From: Verrucomicrobiota bacterium
GTDB lineage: Bacteria; Verrucomicrobiota; Verrucomicrobiia; Limisphaerales; J093
NCBI GenBank assembly: GCA_016716505.1
Contig: JADJWF010000004.1
Coordinates: forward strand, 558,001-622,000
Length of the DNA: 64,000 nucleotides
Direction: 5' to 3'
Each line of letters starts with the position of its first letter. The stretch's first letter is position 1. Positions 1 through 10,265 of this stretch are shown one piece after another. The notes beneath the pieces were generated by a model, which saw nothing but the letters and a program-made list of their open reading frames with translations, was not told the origin of the DNA and did no database searches. The translations under genes were made by a program, and so were the position numbers.

Positions 1-269
1 ACAACAACAGGCCTCATGCCAGCGACCATGAAATCCCAAGTGGTTGAAAATTAGCCATTTGCTTCTTGGCTGGATGCGTCAAAGGGTCATTTAGACACAA
101 CGTGCGGCGCCCTTAAGGTAGTGCCATTGTGACTCTATCGCGTTGACCGGTCGGTAGGCGCCGGTACCCATCTCCTCTCCCCCAGCCCCAACCCGGCCGG
201 GCACGACAAACGACAATCCTAGATGGATTCGGGCTGCACTCCGGCAGCTATACTGCTAGTTAAGAGCGT
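1..269. other. Leader region upstream of the CotH-family gene
   Basis: No gene is recognised here. A TATACT sequence at 249-254 resembles a -10 box and ends 15 bases before the ATG at 270, but no convincing -35 element lies 16-18 bases further upstream. The promoter suggestion is therefore weak. Confidence 0.3.
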
Positions 270-3200
270 ATGACGATTTCGCTGTCGCATTCCCTGTTGA
301 ATCGGTGGCTGGGGGCTTGGCTTCTGGCGGGGGCGTTGGTGACCGCCCGGGGTGCCACCGTCGTCGCCGAGGATGATCCGTGGAGGTTCTTCAAAGGGCT
401 GCGCGAAGCCTCGTCGCCGAACCAGGCGGCATGGCGATCTCCAGAATTCGATGATTCGGCATGGGAGGTGGGACGCGGACCCTTCTTCTACGAACTGGGC
501 ACGGGCTATTTCGGCAATACGGAGCTGACTGACATGAATGGCCGCTACACGTGCGTGTTCCTCCGGCGGGCGTTCGACGTGGCCAGTCCCACCGCCTTCA
601 CCAGCCTGACGCTCGATATTCGAAGCGACGACGGCTGCGTGGTGTGGCTGAACGGGCAGGAGGTGGCCCGCGTGAACATGCCGGACGGGGAACCGGCGTA
701 TAACGGAACGTCCCTGCCAGCCGCCGGCGATCCGAACGTCGTCTCGTTCGACGTGCCCAATCCCCCATCTCTCCTGCGAGCGGGCAAGAACGTGCTCGCC
801 ATTCAGGCGTTCAACGCCTCGCTTGCCGGCAGCTCCGACTTCCTGATTGCTGCCACTTTGACGAGTCCGGTGGACCTTTCCCCGCCCCAAATGACCGAGG
901 TTTTCCCTCCACGCGACTCGGTGGTTCGCGAGCTGACGCAAATCGAAGTTGTCTTCAACGAACCCGTCACCGGTGTGGATGCCGCGGATCTGCTGATCAA
1001 CCATCGCGCGGCTGACAGCGTCGAAGCCTTCTCTCCCCGCAATTTCGGCTTTCGGTTTCCCGAGCCGCCGACCGGCAAGGTGCAGGTCGCGTGGTCGCCC
1101 GCGCATGGCATCACCGACCTGGCCCCCAGCCGAAACCCGTTTGCGGGCGGAGCATGGTCCTACACCCTCGACAAGTCGCCCCGGAAAGCCAACGTCGTAA
1201 TTTCCGAGTTCCTCGCGGACAACAAGCAAGGGATCCGCGACGACTTCGCCGAGCGATCCGACTGGATCGAGTTGCTCAATCTCGAGACCACGCCGGTGGA
1301 TCTCACCGGGTGGTTCCTGACCGACGATTCCGCCGCGCTCACCAAATGGCGATTCCCCGCCGTGACCATCCCCGCCGGCGGGTATCTGCTGGTATGGGCC
1401 TCCGGCCGGGATCTCACCGCCCCGGCGCGGCCCTTGCACACGAACTTCCGGCTCGGCACCGAGGGCGAATACCTGGCGCTGCTGGACGCGCAGACCAACG
1501 TCGTCTCAGCCTTTGCGCCGCAGTATCCCGCGCAGTTGCCGGATGTCTCCTACGGGCGCGTCCCCGGCAATCCCGATGTGACGGGTTACTTCCCCACCCC
1601 AACGCCCGGCGACCGCAACGGCGACTCCGGACCGGGTTTCGCGCCGGCGCCAGAATTCTCGGTGGCCGGCGGCTATTTCACCAACGCGCCGGTCGTCCTG
1701 ACGCTCACCGCCCCTTCTGGCGTCGTTCGTTACACCACCAATGGCACCATCCCGACCGAGAATTCCCCGGTGGCGACCGAGCCGCTGCAGTTCAACGTCA
1801 GCACGGTGGTTCACGCCCGGGTGTTTCAGGCCGGCCTGCTCCCGGGGCCGGTCGTGGTGCATGCCTACTTGATTGCGGGCAACGGTGTTCCCAGCTTCTC
1901 TTCCAATTTGCCAGTTCTGGTCATTCACACGTCGGGCCGCGGGATACCGCAAGATTCGCGCGTGCCCGTCCACGTGACGGCGTTTGAAACGTTTCGCGGC
2001 CGGATGCGTTTCGATCGCGCGCCGGATCTCGCCACCAAGGCGCAAATGGAGATCCGCGGGCAGTCATCGGTGGGCTTCCCGAAAAAATCGTACAACCTGG
2101 AGTTGAACGATCCGTATGGGAACGATGAAGAGCATCCGCTGCTGGGGCTGCCCAAGGAATCCGATTGGGTGCTGTACGCGCCGTACACGGACAAGCCGCT
2201 GATCCACAATTTCCTCGCCTACGAACTTCACCGCGAGATGGGGCACTGGGCGCCGCGCTGCCGGTTCATCGAGTTGTTCATAGACACCTCCGGCCGGCTG
2301 GATTACGGCGCGGACTACCAGGGCGTGTACATCCTCATGGAGAAGATCAAGGTGGACAAGAACCGGGTGGACATCGCCCGCCTGACTCCTTACGCCACCA
2401 CCGAGCCGGACATCACGGGGGGCTACATGATCAAGAAAGACAAGGACAGTCCCGGCGACCGCGGTTTCAGTACCAGTGGATCGCCTTCCCTTGGCTTCAG
2501 CGGCCAATACCTCAAGTACCACGAACCCAAGCCCCGCGAGATCACGCCCGCGCAAGAGAACTGGATCCGAAACTACGTGAATCGCTTCGAGAGTGCGCTC
2601 TATGCCGCGAACTGGCTGACTCGCACCGGCACCAATCACTACAGCGCGTTCATTGATGTGGACTCGTTCGTGGACAACCACTGGATCGTCGAGTTCGCGA
2701 AGCAGATTGATGGCTATCGTCTGAGCAACTACCTGCACAAGGACCGGGGTGGCAAGTTGAAGATGGATCCGATCTGGGACTGGAACCTCAGCTTTGGCAA
2801 CGCCGACTATCTCGACGGCGCGATCACTTCCGGCTGGTATTACTCGCTCATAGACGAAAACGCCCACATCTGGCTGCGGCGCCTCATCCACGGCACGCCT
2901 TGGGCTGGCGGAACCTCGGGCGATCCCGATTTCAACCAGCGCATCGCTGACCGCTGGAGTGAACTTCGCACCAACATTTTCGCCGCCGACCGCGTCCTCG
3001 CGCGGATTGACGAGTTGGCCGCCCTGCTCGACGAAGCGCAGGTGCGTGAGTTCAAGCGCTGGCCGCGACTGGGACAATACGTGTGGCCCAATCCGCCCAT
3101 CTACTCCACGCCCACCACCTATACCGGCGTGGTGGCCGCGATGAAGAACTGGATTCGCGGGCGCTACAACTGGATCGAGAGCCAGTTCCTCACCCCCCCG

Positions 3201-6154
3201 ACCTTCAGCCGCCCGGGCGGTGGGGTCTCCCCCGGTTTTCCCCTCACCCTCGCTGCCGCTGGCGGCACGATCTACTACACCACGGATGGAACCGACCCGC
3301 GCGCGCCCGGCGGAGGCATCGCCCCGCAGGCGAGAGCCTACGCTTCCGCCATCGCCCTGGGAGACACCAGCCGCGTGGTCGCGCGGGTCCGCAGCGGGAC
3401 GCGCTGGAGTGGCCCGGCGGCGGCCACGTTTGTGGTGGACCTCCCGAGTTTGGAGATCACGGAGCTCATGTTCCAGCCCGCGGCGGGCGGCACGGCGGAT
3501 CCCTACGAGCGGGGCGACTACGAGTTCATCGAGTTGCGCAACACGGGCAGGACCGCGCTGGACCTCCGGGGCTTCGAATTCACCGAAGGCGTCCGGTTCT
3601 CTTTCGCCACCGGCGCCGTTGCCACGCTCAGTGCTGGCGCCCGGGTGCTGGTGGTCAAAAACCTCGCGGCGTTCCGGCAGCGCTACGGCGACGTGCGCAA
3701 CGTGGCGGGTGAGTTCTCCGGTGCTCTGGCCAACGAAGGCGAACGCCTCACCCTCCAGGGGCCACGCCAGGAAATCGTCTTCAGCTTCCGCTACGATCCG
3801 GCTTGGCATCCGGCCGCCGCGGGCTGGGGCTTGGCCCTTGTGCCCGTTCGGGAAGGCCACGGGAATCGCGACCTCGACCTCCCCACCTCATGGCGCGCAG
3901 GTTCCGTCCCCCACGGCACTCCCGGCGCACCCGAGCCGCCCGCTCCCGCCCTCCCGCCGGTGGTGGTCAACGAAGTCGTCAGTCACGCGGAGCCACCGCT
4001 GCGGCGGGCGATCGAACTGCACAACCCGAATGACGCGCCCGCCGACCTCAGCGGCTGGTTCCTCACCGACGACCCCTACGTGCCGAAGTACCGCATCCCG
4101 GACGGCACCATCCTCCCGCCAAGAGGATATCGCGTTTTCACGGAGACGGACTTCAATCCGTCCCCGGGGGTTCCGCCGAGCTTCAATCTGAGTCCGGCGG
4201 GAGATGAGGTTTTCGTCGTATCGGCGGATCCGGCCGGGAAACTGACCGGCTATGTGCATGGCTTTGGGTTCGGCCCGGCCCGGGCCGGCGTTTCCTTTGG
4301 GCGCCACCTGACCAGTGCGGGTGACGAGCATTTTGTCGCGCAGGCAGAGCGAACCCTGGGAACTGACAACGCCGGACCCCGCGTTGGCCCGGTGGTCATC
4401 AGCGAAATCATGTATCACCCGCCCGATGTGCCGGCGAACGGCGCCCTCTGGGACAATACCGAGGATGAGTACGTGGAACTGACCAACCTCGCCTCCACGA
4501 ACGTGGCCTTGTTCGACCCTCGCTCACCGACCAATACCTGGCGCCTGCGCGATTCAGTTCGCTACGTGTTTCCCACCAACACCATCTTTGCGCCCGGGGA
4601 GCGGGCGTTGGTCGTCAGTTTCGATCCAGTGGTCCGGCCGGATCTTTCCGCGACTTTTCGGACCCGATATGCCATCGCTCCCACGGTTCGCCTTTTCGGT
4701 CCCTTTGACGGCAAGCTGGCCAACGATCGCGACAGCGTCGAGTTGGTGGCGCGGGAGCAGATTCCTCCCGGCAGCGGGAGCAACACTGTCAGCGTGCTGG
4801 TGGACAAGGTCGCTTACCGCGATCGAGCGCCCTGGCCGGCGGGAGCGGACGGCCTCGGTTTCTCCCTGCAGCGCTTGAACGAAGCCGCTTACGGCAATGA
4901 TCCGGCCAACTGGATCGCCGCCGCGCCCACGCCGGGCGCACCGTCCGGACCGGGCGAGGCACCCGTCATTGTCCGGTCACCCTCTGACCTTGCGGTTCGC
5001 CCGGGCGAGCCGGCGTCCCTATCGGTGGTCGCGAGCGGCGCTGTCCCGCTGCGCTATCAATGGCGGCTTGATGACAAGACCCTGCTCGGCGCCACCAATT
5101 CCACGTTCACGATTCCCCGTGCCCTGCCGACCAACTCGGGCATCTACGAGGTCGTTGTCTTCACCGACACCCGGGCCATCGTCAGCGCCCCCGCCCGGCT
5201 CACAGTGGGAACGCCTCCCGAAATCCTCCGGCAGCCAGCCTCACTTAATGCGCCGGCGGGCGGAATGGCGGTGCTTTCCGTGGTCGCGGCTGGCGCTTCG
5301 CCGCTCGAGTATCAGTGGCGCAAGGACGGCCAGCCCATCGCGGGCGCCACGCTTTCCACCCTTACCTTGAATGGACTTCGGCTCGCTGACGCCGGAACCT
5401 ATGAAGTCCTGGTGACCGACCGCGTCGGCACCTCGGTCAGCGAGCCGGCGACTTTGACGGTGTTGGCGGCACCCGTCATCACCCAGTCGCCTCTCAGCCA
5501 GACCGTGGGTGCCGGAGAAACGCTCACGCTCAGCGTTGCCGTCCGACCCGACGCCACGCTGCCGCTGACTTACACCTGGACATGGAACGGCACCGTCATT
5601 GCCTCCCGCGCACGCAGCAATTACGTGGACCTGCTCTCCGTGCCGAACCTCCAGCCTGCCAATACCGGGCAATATCAAGTGCGGGTGGCCAACCAGGCCG
5701 CCCCCGCCGGAGTCGCCAGCGACGTTGCCGAGGTCCAGGTGGTGGACTGGCCCGACACCGACCGCGATGGCATGCCGGACTGGTTCGAAGAGCGCTTCGG
5801 GTTGCAGGTGAACAACGCCGCCGATGCCAGTTTGGATCTCGACGGCGATGGCGCCTCCAACCTCGAGGAATACCGGGCCGGCACGGAACCGAACTCCCCC
5901 GCCAGCGTGCTCCGACTGGAGCCGCCGCAGTTGGAAGAGAAGGTCGTGATTCGTTTCCAAGGGCAGAAGCCAACCGCACCTACTCGGTGCTGGCGACGGA
6001 GGGCTCGCTCAGCGGCCCTTGGCGGCAGGTCGTGGTCATCCCAGCGACGTCCTCAACGCCGTTCGAAGCCAGAACGATGGAGGCACTCGACCCGGACCCG
6101 CCCGGCCCGACCCCACGCTTCTACCGCGTCGTGACACCGGGCGTTGCCGAGTGA
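270..6154 (+). CDS. Giant secreted CotH-kinase / lamin-tail / Ig-domain protein, frameshifted near the C-terminus
   Basis: Very large exported protein of about 1,961 residues once one frameshift is corrected. A signal peptide covers residues 1-28. Domains in order: a galactose-binding-like region with a FDDSAW motif (about 40-200); lamin-tail domain (307-405); chitobiase C-terminal-like YTTNGT segment (467-535); CotH kinase-like domain (about 550-860, with DPIWDWN near 833); second YTTDGT segment (about 980-1050); three further lamin-tail domains (starting near 1061, 1229 and 1376); three Ig-like domains (about 1566-1825); and a DxDxDG calcium-binding stretch (about 1829-1880). The uncorrected frame reads on as Arg-rich nonsense to 6134. 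Shifting frame at the GGG at 5961-5963 restores a normal ending (ANRTYSVLATEG ... FYRVVTP) that stops at 6154. CotH family members phosphorylate proteins in spore formers; the role in Verrucomicrobia is unknown, and cell-surface assembly or adhesion is an inference. Confidence 0.85.
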
Positions 6155-6158
6155 GGCC

Positions 6159-6302
6159 GCGAGAGGTGGAGGAGCGTTCGTCTTCGCGGGCCTCGATTTG
6201 CCGGCTCAACGCGGGCCGGGTGAGGAACAGCTTCTGCGCCGCGCGGCTGGTGTTGCCCATCCCGGCCACAGCCACGACGGAACACAGTTGTCGAAGTTCC
6301 AT
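6159..6302 (-). pseudogene. Remnant of a LysR-type regulator (N-terminal HTH only)
   Basis: Reading down from an ATG at 6302, about 48 codons give a recognisable LysR winged-HTH start: MELRQL, then SRAAQKLFLTRPALSRQIEA. The similarity then collapses into Arg/Ser-rich sequence within a few bases of the end of the CotH gene. The effector-binding domain is absent. It lies divergently 82 bases from the pirin gene, the usual arrangement of a LysR regulator with its pirin target, so this is probably the dead regulator of that gene. An open frame continues to 6036, but only the HTH part resembles the family. Confidence 0.65.
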
Positions 6303-6384
6303 GCCAGGCAGCGTTACCGAAAAGCAGGCTCAGGCCAGGAACCTGGCATTGGCCGGCGGCGCGCGTGGCAGGCATGCTGTACCC

Positions 6385-7101
6385 ATGAAAACGTCAGAGA
6401 CGACCTTGAACATCCGGCGGGCGAACGAGCGCGGCCACGCCGACCACGGCTGGCTGAACTCGCACCACACCTTCTCCTTTGCTGACTATTACGACCCGGC
6501 GCATGTCGGGTTTCGTTCGCTGCGGGTCATCAATGACGACCGCGTCGCGCCCGGCCGGGGCTTCGGCACGCACCCGCATCGCGACATGGAAATCTTCAGC
6601 TACGTGCTGGAAGGGGTGTTGGAGCACAAGGACAGCCTGGGCAACGGCCGCGTGCTCAAGCCCGGCGAAATCCAGCTCATGAGCGCAGGCCGCGGCGTCA
6701 CGCACAGTGAGTTCAATCCCAGTCGCAGCGAACCGCTGCACTTCCTGCAAATCTGGATTCGGCCCCGCGAGCGCGGCCTGGCGCCAAGCTACACGGAGTG
6801 GCAGCCGAAGGCGTCGCAGGCCAATGCGGCCAAGGTCCTCGTCATCTCGCCCGACGGACGCGAGGACTCGGCCACGATTCACCAGGACGCGGAGGTCTAT
6901 CGCATCCGGCTTCAGCCCGGGCAGACCGTGACACACGAACTCAAAGAGGGTCGCGGCGCATGGCTGCAGATCGCCGAAGGCGCGTTGACGCTCAATGGCA
7001 TCGCGCTGGCCACCGGCGACGGGGCAAGCTCGGAAGAACCCGGCACGCTGACGCTCGTCGCAACCGAGCCGACGGAGGCCTTGCTGTTCGACCTCGCGTG
7101 A
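6385..7101 (+). CDS. Pirin family protein (bicupin)
   Basis: 238-residue pirin, a two-cupin metal-binding cytoplasmic protein; some family members have quercetin 2,3-dioxygenase activity or act as redox-responsive partners. All four pirin metal ligands are visible: H63 and H65 in THPHRD, and H107 and E109 in THSEF. The C-terminal cupin follows and ends in EALLFDLA. The reading frame is open upstream to 6019, but the family begins at the ATG at 6385; the extra sequence overlaps the CotH tail and the LysR remnant. The substrate is not predictable. Confidence 0.9.
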   Translation: MKTSETTLNIRRANERGHADHGWLNSHHTFSFADYYDPAHVGFRSLRVINDDRVAPGRGFGTHPHRDMEIFSYVLEGVLEHKDSLGNGRVLKPGEIQLMSAGRGVTHSEFNPSRSEPLHFLQIWIRPRERGLAPSYTEWQPKASQANAAKVLVISPDGREDSATIHQDAEVYRIRLQPGQTVTHELKEGRGAWLQIAEGALTLNGIALATGDGASSEEPGTLTLVATEPTEALLFDLA

Positions 7102-7659
7102 ACCAGAGACCCAACCGTCCCCGACAGCCAGAAAACCGAAGAAGCAAAGGCAGGACCCGGGCGCCCTTTTCCGAAAGACCGGCGGCGCTGGCGCAGGAAT
7201 CCGTGGCCGGTCACTCGCGTGCCATCACCGGAAGAATCTGTGGGCGACAGCCAGCAACCGACTCAATCTGTAGGATCCGGACCCGGGGGCGTTGCGGGGC
7301 CGGGGTGAAGTGGGGCGGATCTTCCGGTGTTGATCTGCGCCCCGCGCCGCGGCGCAAGCTGGACCTCGATTCGGTCGGGGGGCGGCCCGACTTGGCGGGG
7401 ATGAGATGCTGACAGCTCCAGTGGAAGACTTTTGGCCAGGGCCGGCACCCATGCGCCGATGGTCCGTGGCAGGAGGCGAGTCGCGGCCCGACGATCTGCC
7501 GCAGCGGGTCGCTGCTCCCAAGGGGACCAAGCAGGCGGGAGCGAAATGCCTCGATCGCTGTGCCGGAAAACACTCAGTTGTCCGGCAGCAGGGCGTTTGC
7601 TACGTTCCGCGAACTTTCCGGCCGGCGACCTCCACCGGCCGACCAAAAACAATCAAGGC
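7102..7659. other. Intergenic region, no recognisable gene
   Basis: 558 bases between pirin and the ABC ATPase. Several overlapping open frames cross it on both strands, but all have compositionally biased Arg/Pro-rich translations, no recognisable motif and no good start context. I see no convincing promoter, terminator or RNA. Confidence 0.5.
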
Positions 7660-8868
7660 ATGGTCAACGCAGCACCGTCCGCCAACGACGCCAGCCCCGT
7701 CCCCGCCACCCGGGAGACGGTGGTTTCTGTGCGGGGCTTGACGAAGGTTTTCAAGGATTTCTGGGGCCGGCCAAAAGCGCGGGCTGTGGACAATGTGGAC
7801 TTCGACGTGTACCGCGGCGAGGTCTTTGGCCTGCTCGGTCCCAACGGGTCCGGCAAGTCCACCACTGTGAAGATGTTGCTCGGTCTGCTCCATCCCACCA
7901 AAGGGCGGATCGAGGTGTTTGGCCATTCGCCCCGGCACGTGGCGACCAAGGCGCGGATCGGCTATCTGCCGGAGGAGTCGTACCTGTACCGATACCTGGA
8001 CTCCGGCGAGACGCTGGATTTTTTCGGCAATCTGTTTCACCTCACGCCCGCCGAGCGGAAGCAGCGTTCGGCCCAGTTGCTGGAAATGGTGGGACTGAAC
8101 CAGGTGCGGCGGCGCAATGTGGGCGAGTTTTCGAAAGGCATGCAGCGGCGCATCGGCCTCGCCCAGGCGCTGATCAACGATCCCGACCTCGTCATCCTGG
8201 ACGAGCCGACGTCGGGCCTCGATCCGATCGGCTGCCGGGAGGTCAAGGATCTCATCATGGCGTTGGCCCGCCGGGGCAAGACGGTCATCCTCAGCAGTCA
8301 TCTGCTCGCGGACGTGGAGGATGTCTGCGACCGGGTGGTGATTTACTATGGCGGCCGGGTGCAGGCGATGGGCGAACTCCGCCAACTCCTCGCCAAACCC
8401 GACGCCTTGCGCATCACGACCCCGGTCCTGCCGCGCGAGACGCTGGAGCGGGTGTTGGAGATTCTGCGCCGCGAGGCCGGCGCGGACGCGGTGCGGATTG
8501 ACACGCCCACGCAGAACCTGGAGAGCTACTTCCTCGGCGTGGTTGAGCGCGCCAAACAGGTGGAATCCACTTCGGGCGCGATCTCGGGCGCGCGCGTCGC
8601 CGCCTACCTGCGCGGTGACGCCGAAGCGGCACCGGCGCGTACTGATCGGGTACTCGAGCGGTTGACCCAGACCGCCCCCGCAGCGGAACCGGCGGTGACG
8701 GTGGCCGCGCCCGCGCCGACGGTGGACGAGGCCAAGCTCTCGGAACTCGCCGGGGCAAAGCCGGCGGAACCACCCCCGCCCCCGCCCGCGCCAAAGGACA
8801 CGCCCGGGCCGGTCAATCTGGAGGCGGCGAACGAGAAGTTGTCTGACCTCCTGGGCGGCAAGTCCTAG
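7660..8868 (+). CDS. ABC-2 type transporter ATP-binding protein
   Basis: 402-residue ATPase of a drug/polymer-type ABC exporter. Walker A GPNGSGKST is at about 60-68, a signature-like FSKGMQRR replaces LSGGQ near residue 157, and Walker B with the D-loop (VILDEPTSGLD) is near 178-189, followed by the switch His in LSSHLL. After the nucleotide-binding domain, residues from about 310 onward form an Ala/Pro-rich low-complexity tail ending in KLSDLLGGKS. The ATG at 7660 is chosen because the domain begins about 25 residues later; the frame is open upstream to 7432. The permease gene starts 15 bases downstream, so the two probably form one exporter. The exported substrate is unknown. Confidence 0.9.
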   Translation: MVNAAPSANDASPVPATRETVVSVRGLTKVFKDFWGRPKARAVDNVDFDVYRGEVFGLLGPNGSGKSTTVKMLLGLLHPTKGRIEVFGHSPRHVATKARIGYLPEESYLYRYLDSGETLDFFGNLFHLTPAERKQRSAQLLEMVGLNQVRRRNVGEFSKGMQRRIGLAQALINDPDLVILDEPTSGLDPIGCREVKDLIMALARRGKTVILSSHLLADVEDVCDRVVIYYGGRVQAMGELRQLLAKPDALRITTPVLPRETLERVLEILRREAGADAVRIDTPTQNLESYFLGVVERAKQVESTSGAISGARVAAYLRGDAEAAPARTDRVLERLTQTAPAAEPAVTVAAPAPTVDEAKLSELAGAKPAEPPPPPPAPKDTPGPVNLEAANEKLSDLLGGKS

Positions 8869-8883
8869 CGCACGTTGGCGACC

Positions 8884-10263
8884 ATGCAGTCCCTGCTGGC
8901 CATTGCCCGGCTCACCTTCAAGGCCGCCTTCCGGTTTCGGCTGGTCCCGCTGCTCGGGCTGTTCCTGATCGGCGGTGTCGCCGTGCTGCCGGCGGTGATC
9001 ATTCACGACGGATCGGCCCGAGGCCTGACGCAGATTGTGCTGACGTACACCCTGGGGTTGATCACCGCGGTGCTCGGTCTGGCCACGCTGTGGCTGGCGT
9101 GCGGCACGCTGGCCCGCGACATCGAGGAATGCCAGATCCAGATGGTGGCCGTAAAACCCGTACCGCGCTGGAAGATCTGGGCGGGGAAGTGGCTCGGCAT
9201 CATGTTCGTGAACCTGCTGCTGCTCGGCCTTTCGACGGCCATCGTGTACGGCCAGTTGCTGTGGCGGGCGAAGTCGCTGAGCGAGAACCAGCGGATCATC
9301 CTCCAAAACGAGGTGTTCATCGCGCGCGGGTCGTTGCGTCCGCCCGTGCCGGACTACGAGTCGGAAGTGCAGCGCCGGGCGCAGGAACGGTTGAAGAACG
9401 AACGCGTCGCGGCGATGGACCGCGCCGAGGTCGTGCGGATCATCCGCGACCAGGTCCGCGCCGAACTCTCGGCCGTTCCGCCGGGCTGGATGCGGCGCTG
9501 GGACATTGACATGAGCCACCTGAAAGAACAGGTGCGGGACCAGTTCATGTTCCTGCGGATCAAATTTCTGACGCCCATCCCGGAGGACACCAAGACCTAC
9601 ATCGGACTCTGGCGGATCGGCCCCGCCGGTTCACCGCGGCAGATGGTGCAGGAGTTGAGTCAGGCGGCGAACACCTTCCATGAGATTCCCCTCAACCCAA
9701 ACCTGCTGGATGAGCAGGGGAAACTGACCATCGAATACGCGAACGGCAGCGACTCCGTCCTGTACTTCCCGCTGGAGGAGGGCATCGAGGTTCTGTACCG
9801 CGAGGGCGGGTTTGCGCTGAACTACGTGCGGGGCGTGACGATCATTTTCTGCTGGCTGGCGCTCCTCGCGGCGGTGGGCCTCTTCGCCGCCAGCTTCCTC
9901 GCCTTTCCGGTCGCGGCGTTTTTCTCCCTGGCGCTGCTGCTGGTGTCGTTCTCAACCGGCACCATGACGCAGGTCATCGAGCAGGGCACGATTCGGGCGG
10001 TGGACCACGAGACCGGCCAGGTGGGCAAAGCGAACTGGTTCGACGAGGTCACGGTGCTCTTCTTCAAGGGAATGTACTGGACGGTGCAACAGGTGCGCGA
10101 CTTTTCGCCGATTGAGTCCCTGAGCCTGGGCCGCAGCATCACCTGGGGGACGCTCGCCCGCGCCGTCGCGCAGGTGGTGCTGCTCATGGGCGGCCTGTTC
10201 GCGGTGTTCGGTATCTGGATCTTCGAACGGCGCGAGCTGGCGGGAGAACAGGGGAAAGCGTAG
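8884..10263 (+). CDS. ABC-2 type transporter permease
   Basis: 459-residue inner-membrane permease paired with the preceding ATPase. Hydrophobic segments lie near residues 15-40, 50-75 and 100-120. A large hydrophilic loop of about 190 residues follows, and then further membrane segments lie near 325-360 and 430-450, a layout typical of ABC-2 permeases with a big extracytoplasmic or cytoplasmic insert. An ATG at 8884 is preferred; a TTG at 8875 would add three residues. It ends two bases before the next gene, implying translational coupling. Confidence 0.85.
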   Translation: MQSLLAIARLTFKAAFRFRLVPLLGLFLIGGVAVLPAVIIHDGSARGLTQIVLTYTLGLITAVLGLATLWLACGTLARDIEECQIQMVAVKPVPRWKIWAGKWLGIMFVNLLLLGLSTAIVYGQLLWRAKSLSENQRIILQNEVFIARGSLRPPVPDYESEVQRRAQERLKNERVAAMDRAEVVRIIRDQVRAELSAVPPGWMRRWDIDMSHLKEQVRDQFMFLRIKFLTPIPEDTKTYIGLWRIGPAGSPRQMVQELSQAANTFHEIPLNPNLLDEQGKLTIEYANGSDSVLYFPLEEGIEVLYREGGFALNYVRGVTIIFCWLALLAAVGLFAASFLAFPVAAFFSLALLLVSFSTGTMTQVIEQGTIRAVDHETGQVGKANWFDEVTVLFFKGMYWTVQQVRDFSPIESLSLGRSITWGTLARAVAQVVLLMGGLFAVFGIWIFERRELAGEQGKA

Positions 10264-10265
10264 CC

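Noticed and set aside
219..1439. Long minus-strand frame antisense to the CotH gene
   Set aside because: Compositional shadow of a high-GC gene; the plus strand has signal peptide and domains, this frame has none.
2064..3860. 598-codon minus-strand frame
   Set aside because: Antisense to the CotH and lamin-tail domains, with no recognisable motif.
7211..7573. Minus-strand frame in the pirin-ABC gap
   Set aside because: No motif, no ribosome binding site, and several competing frames overlap it.
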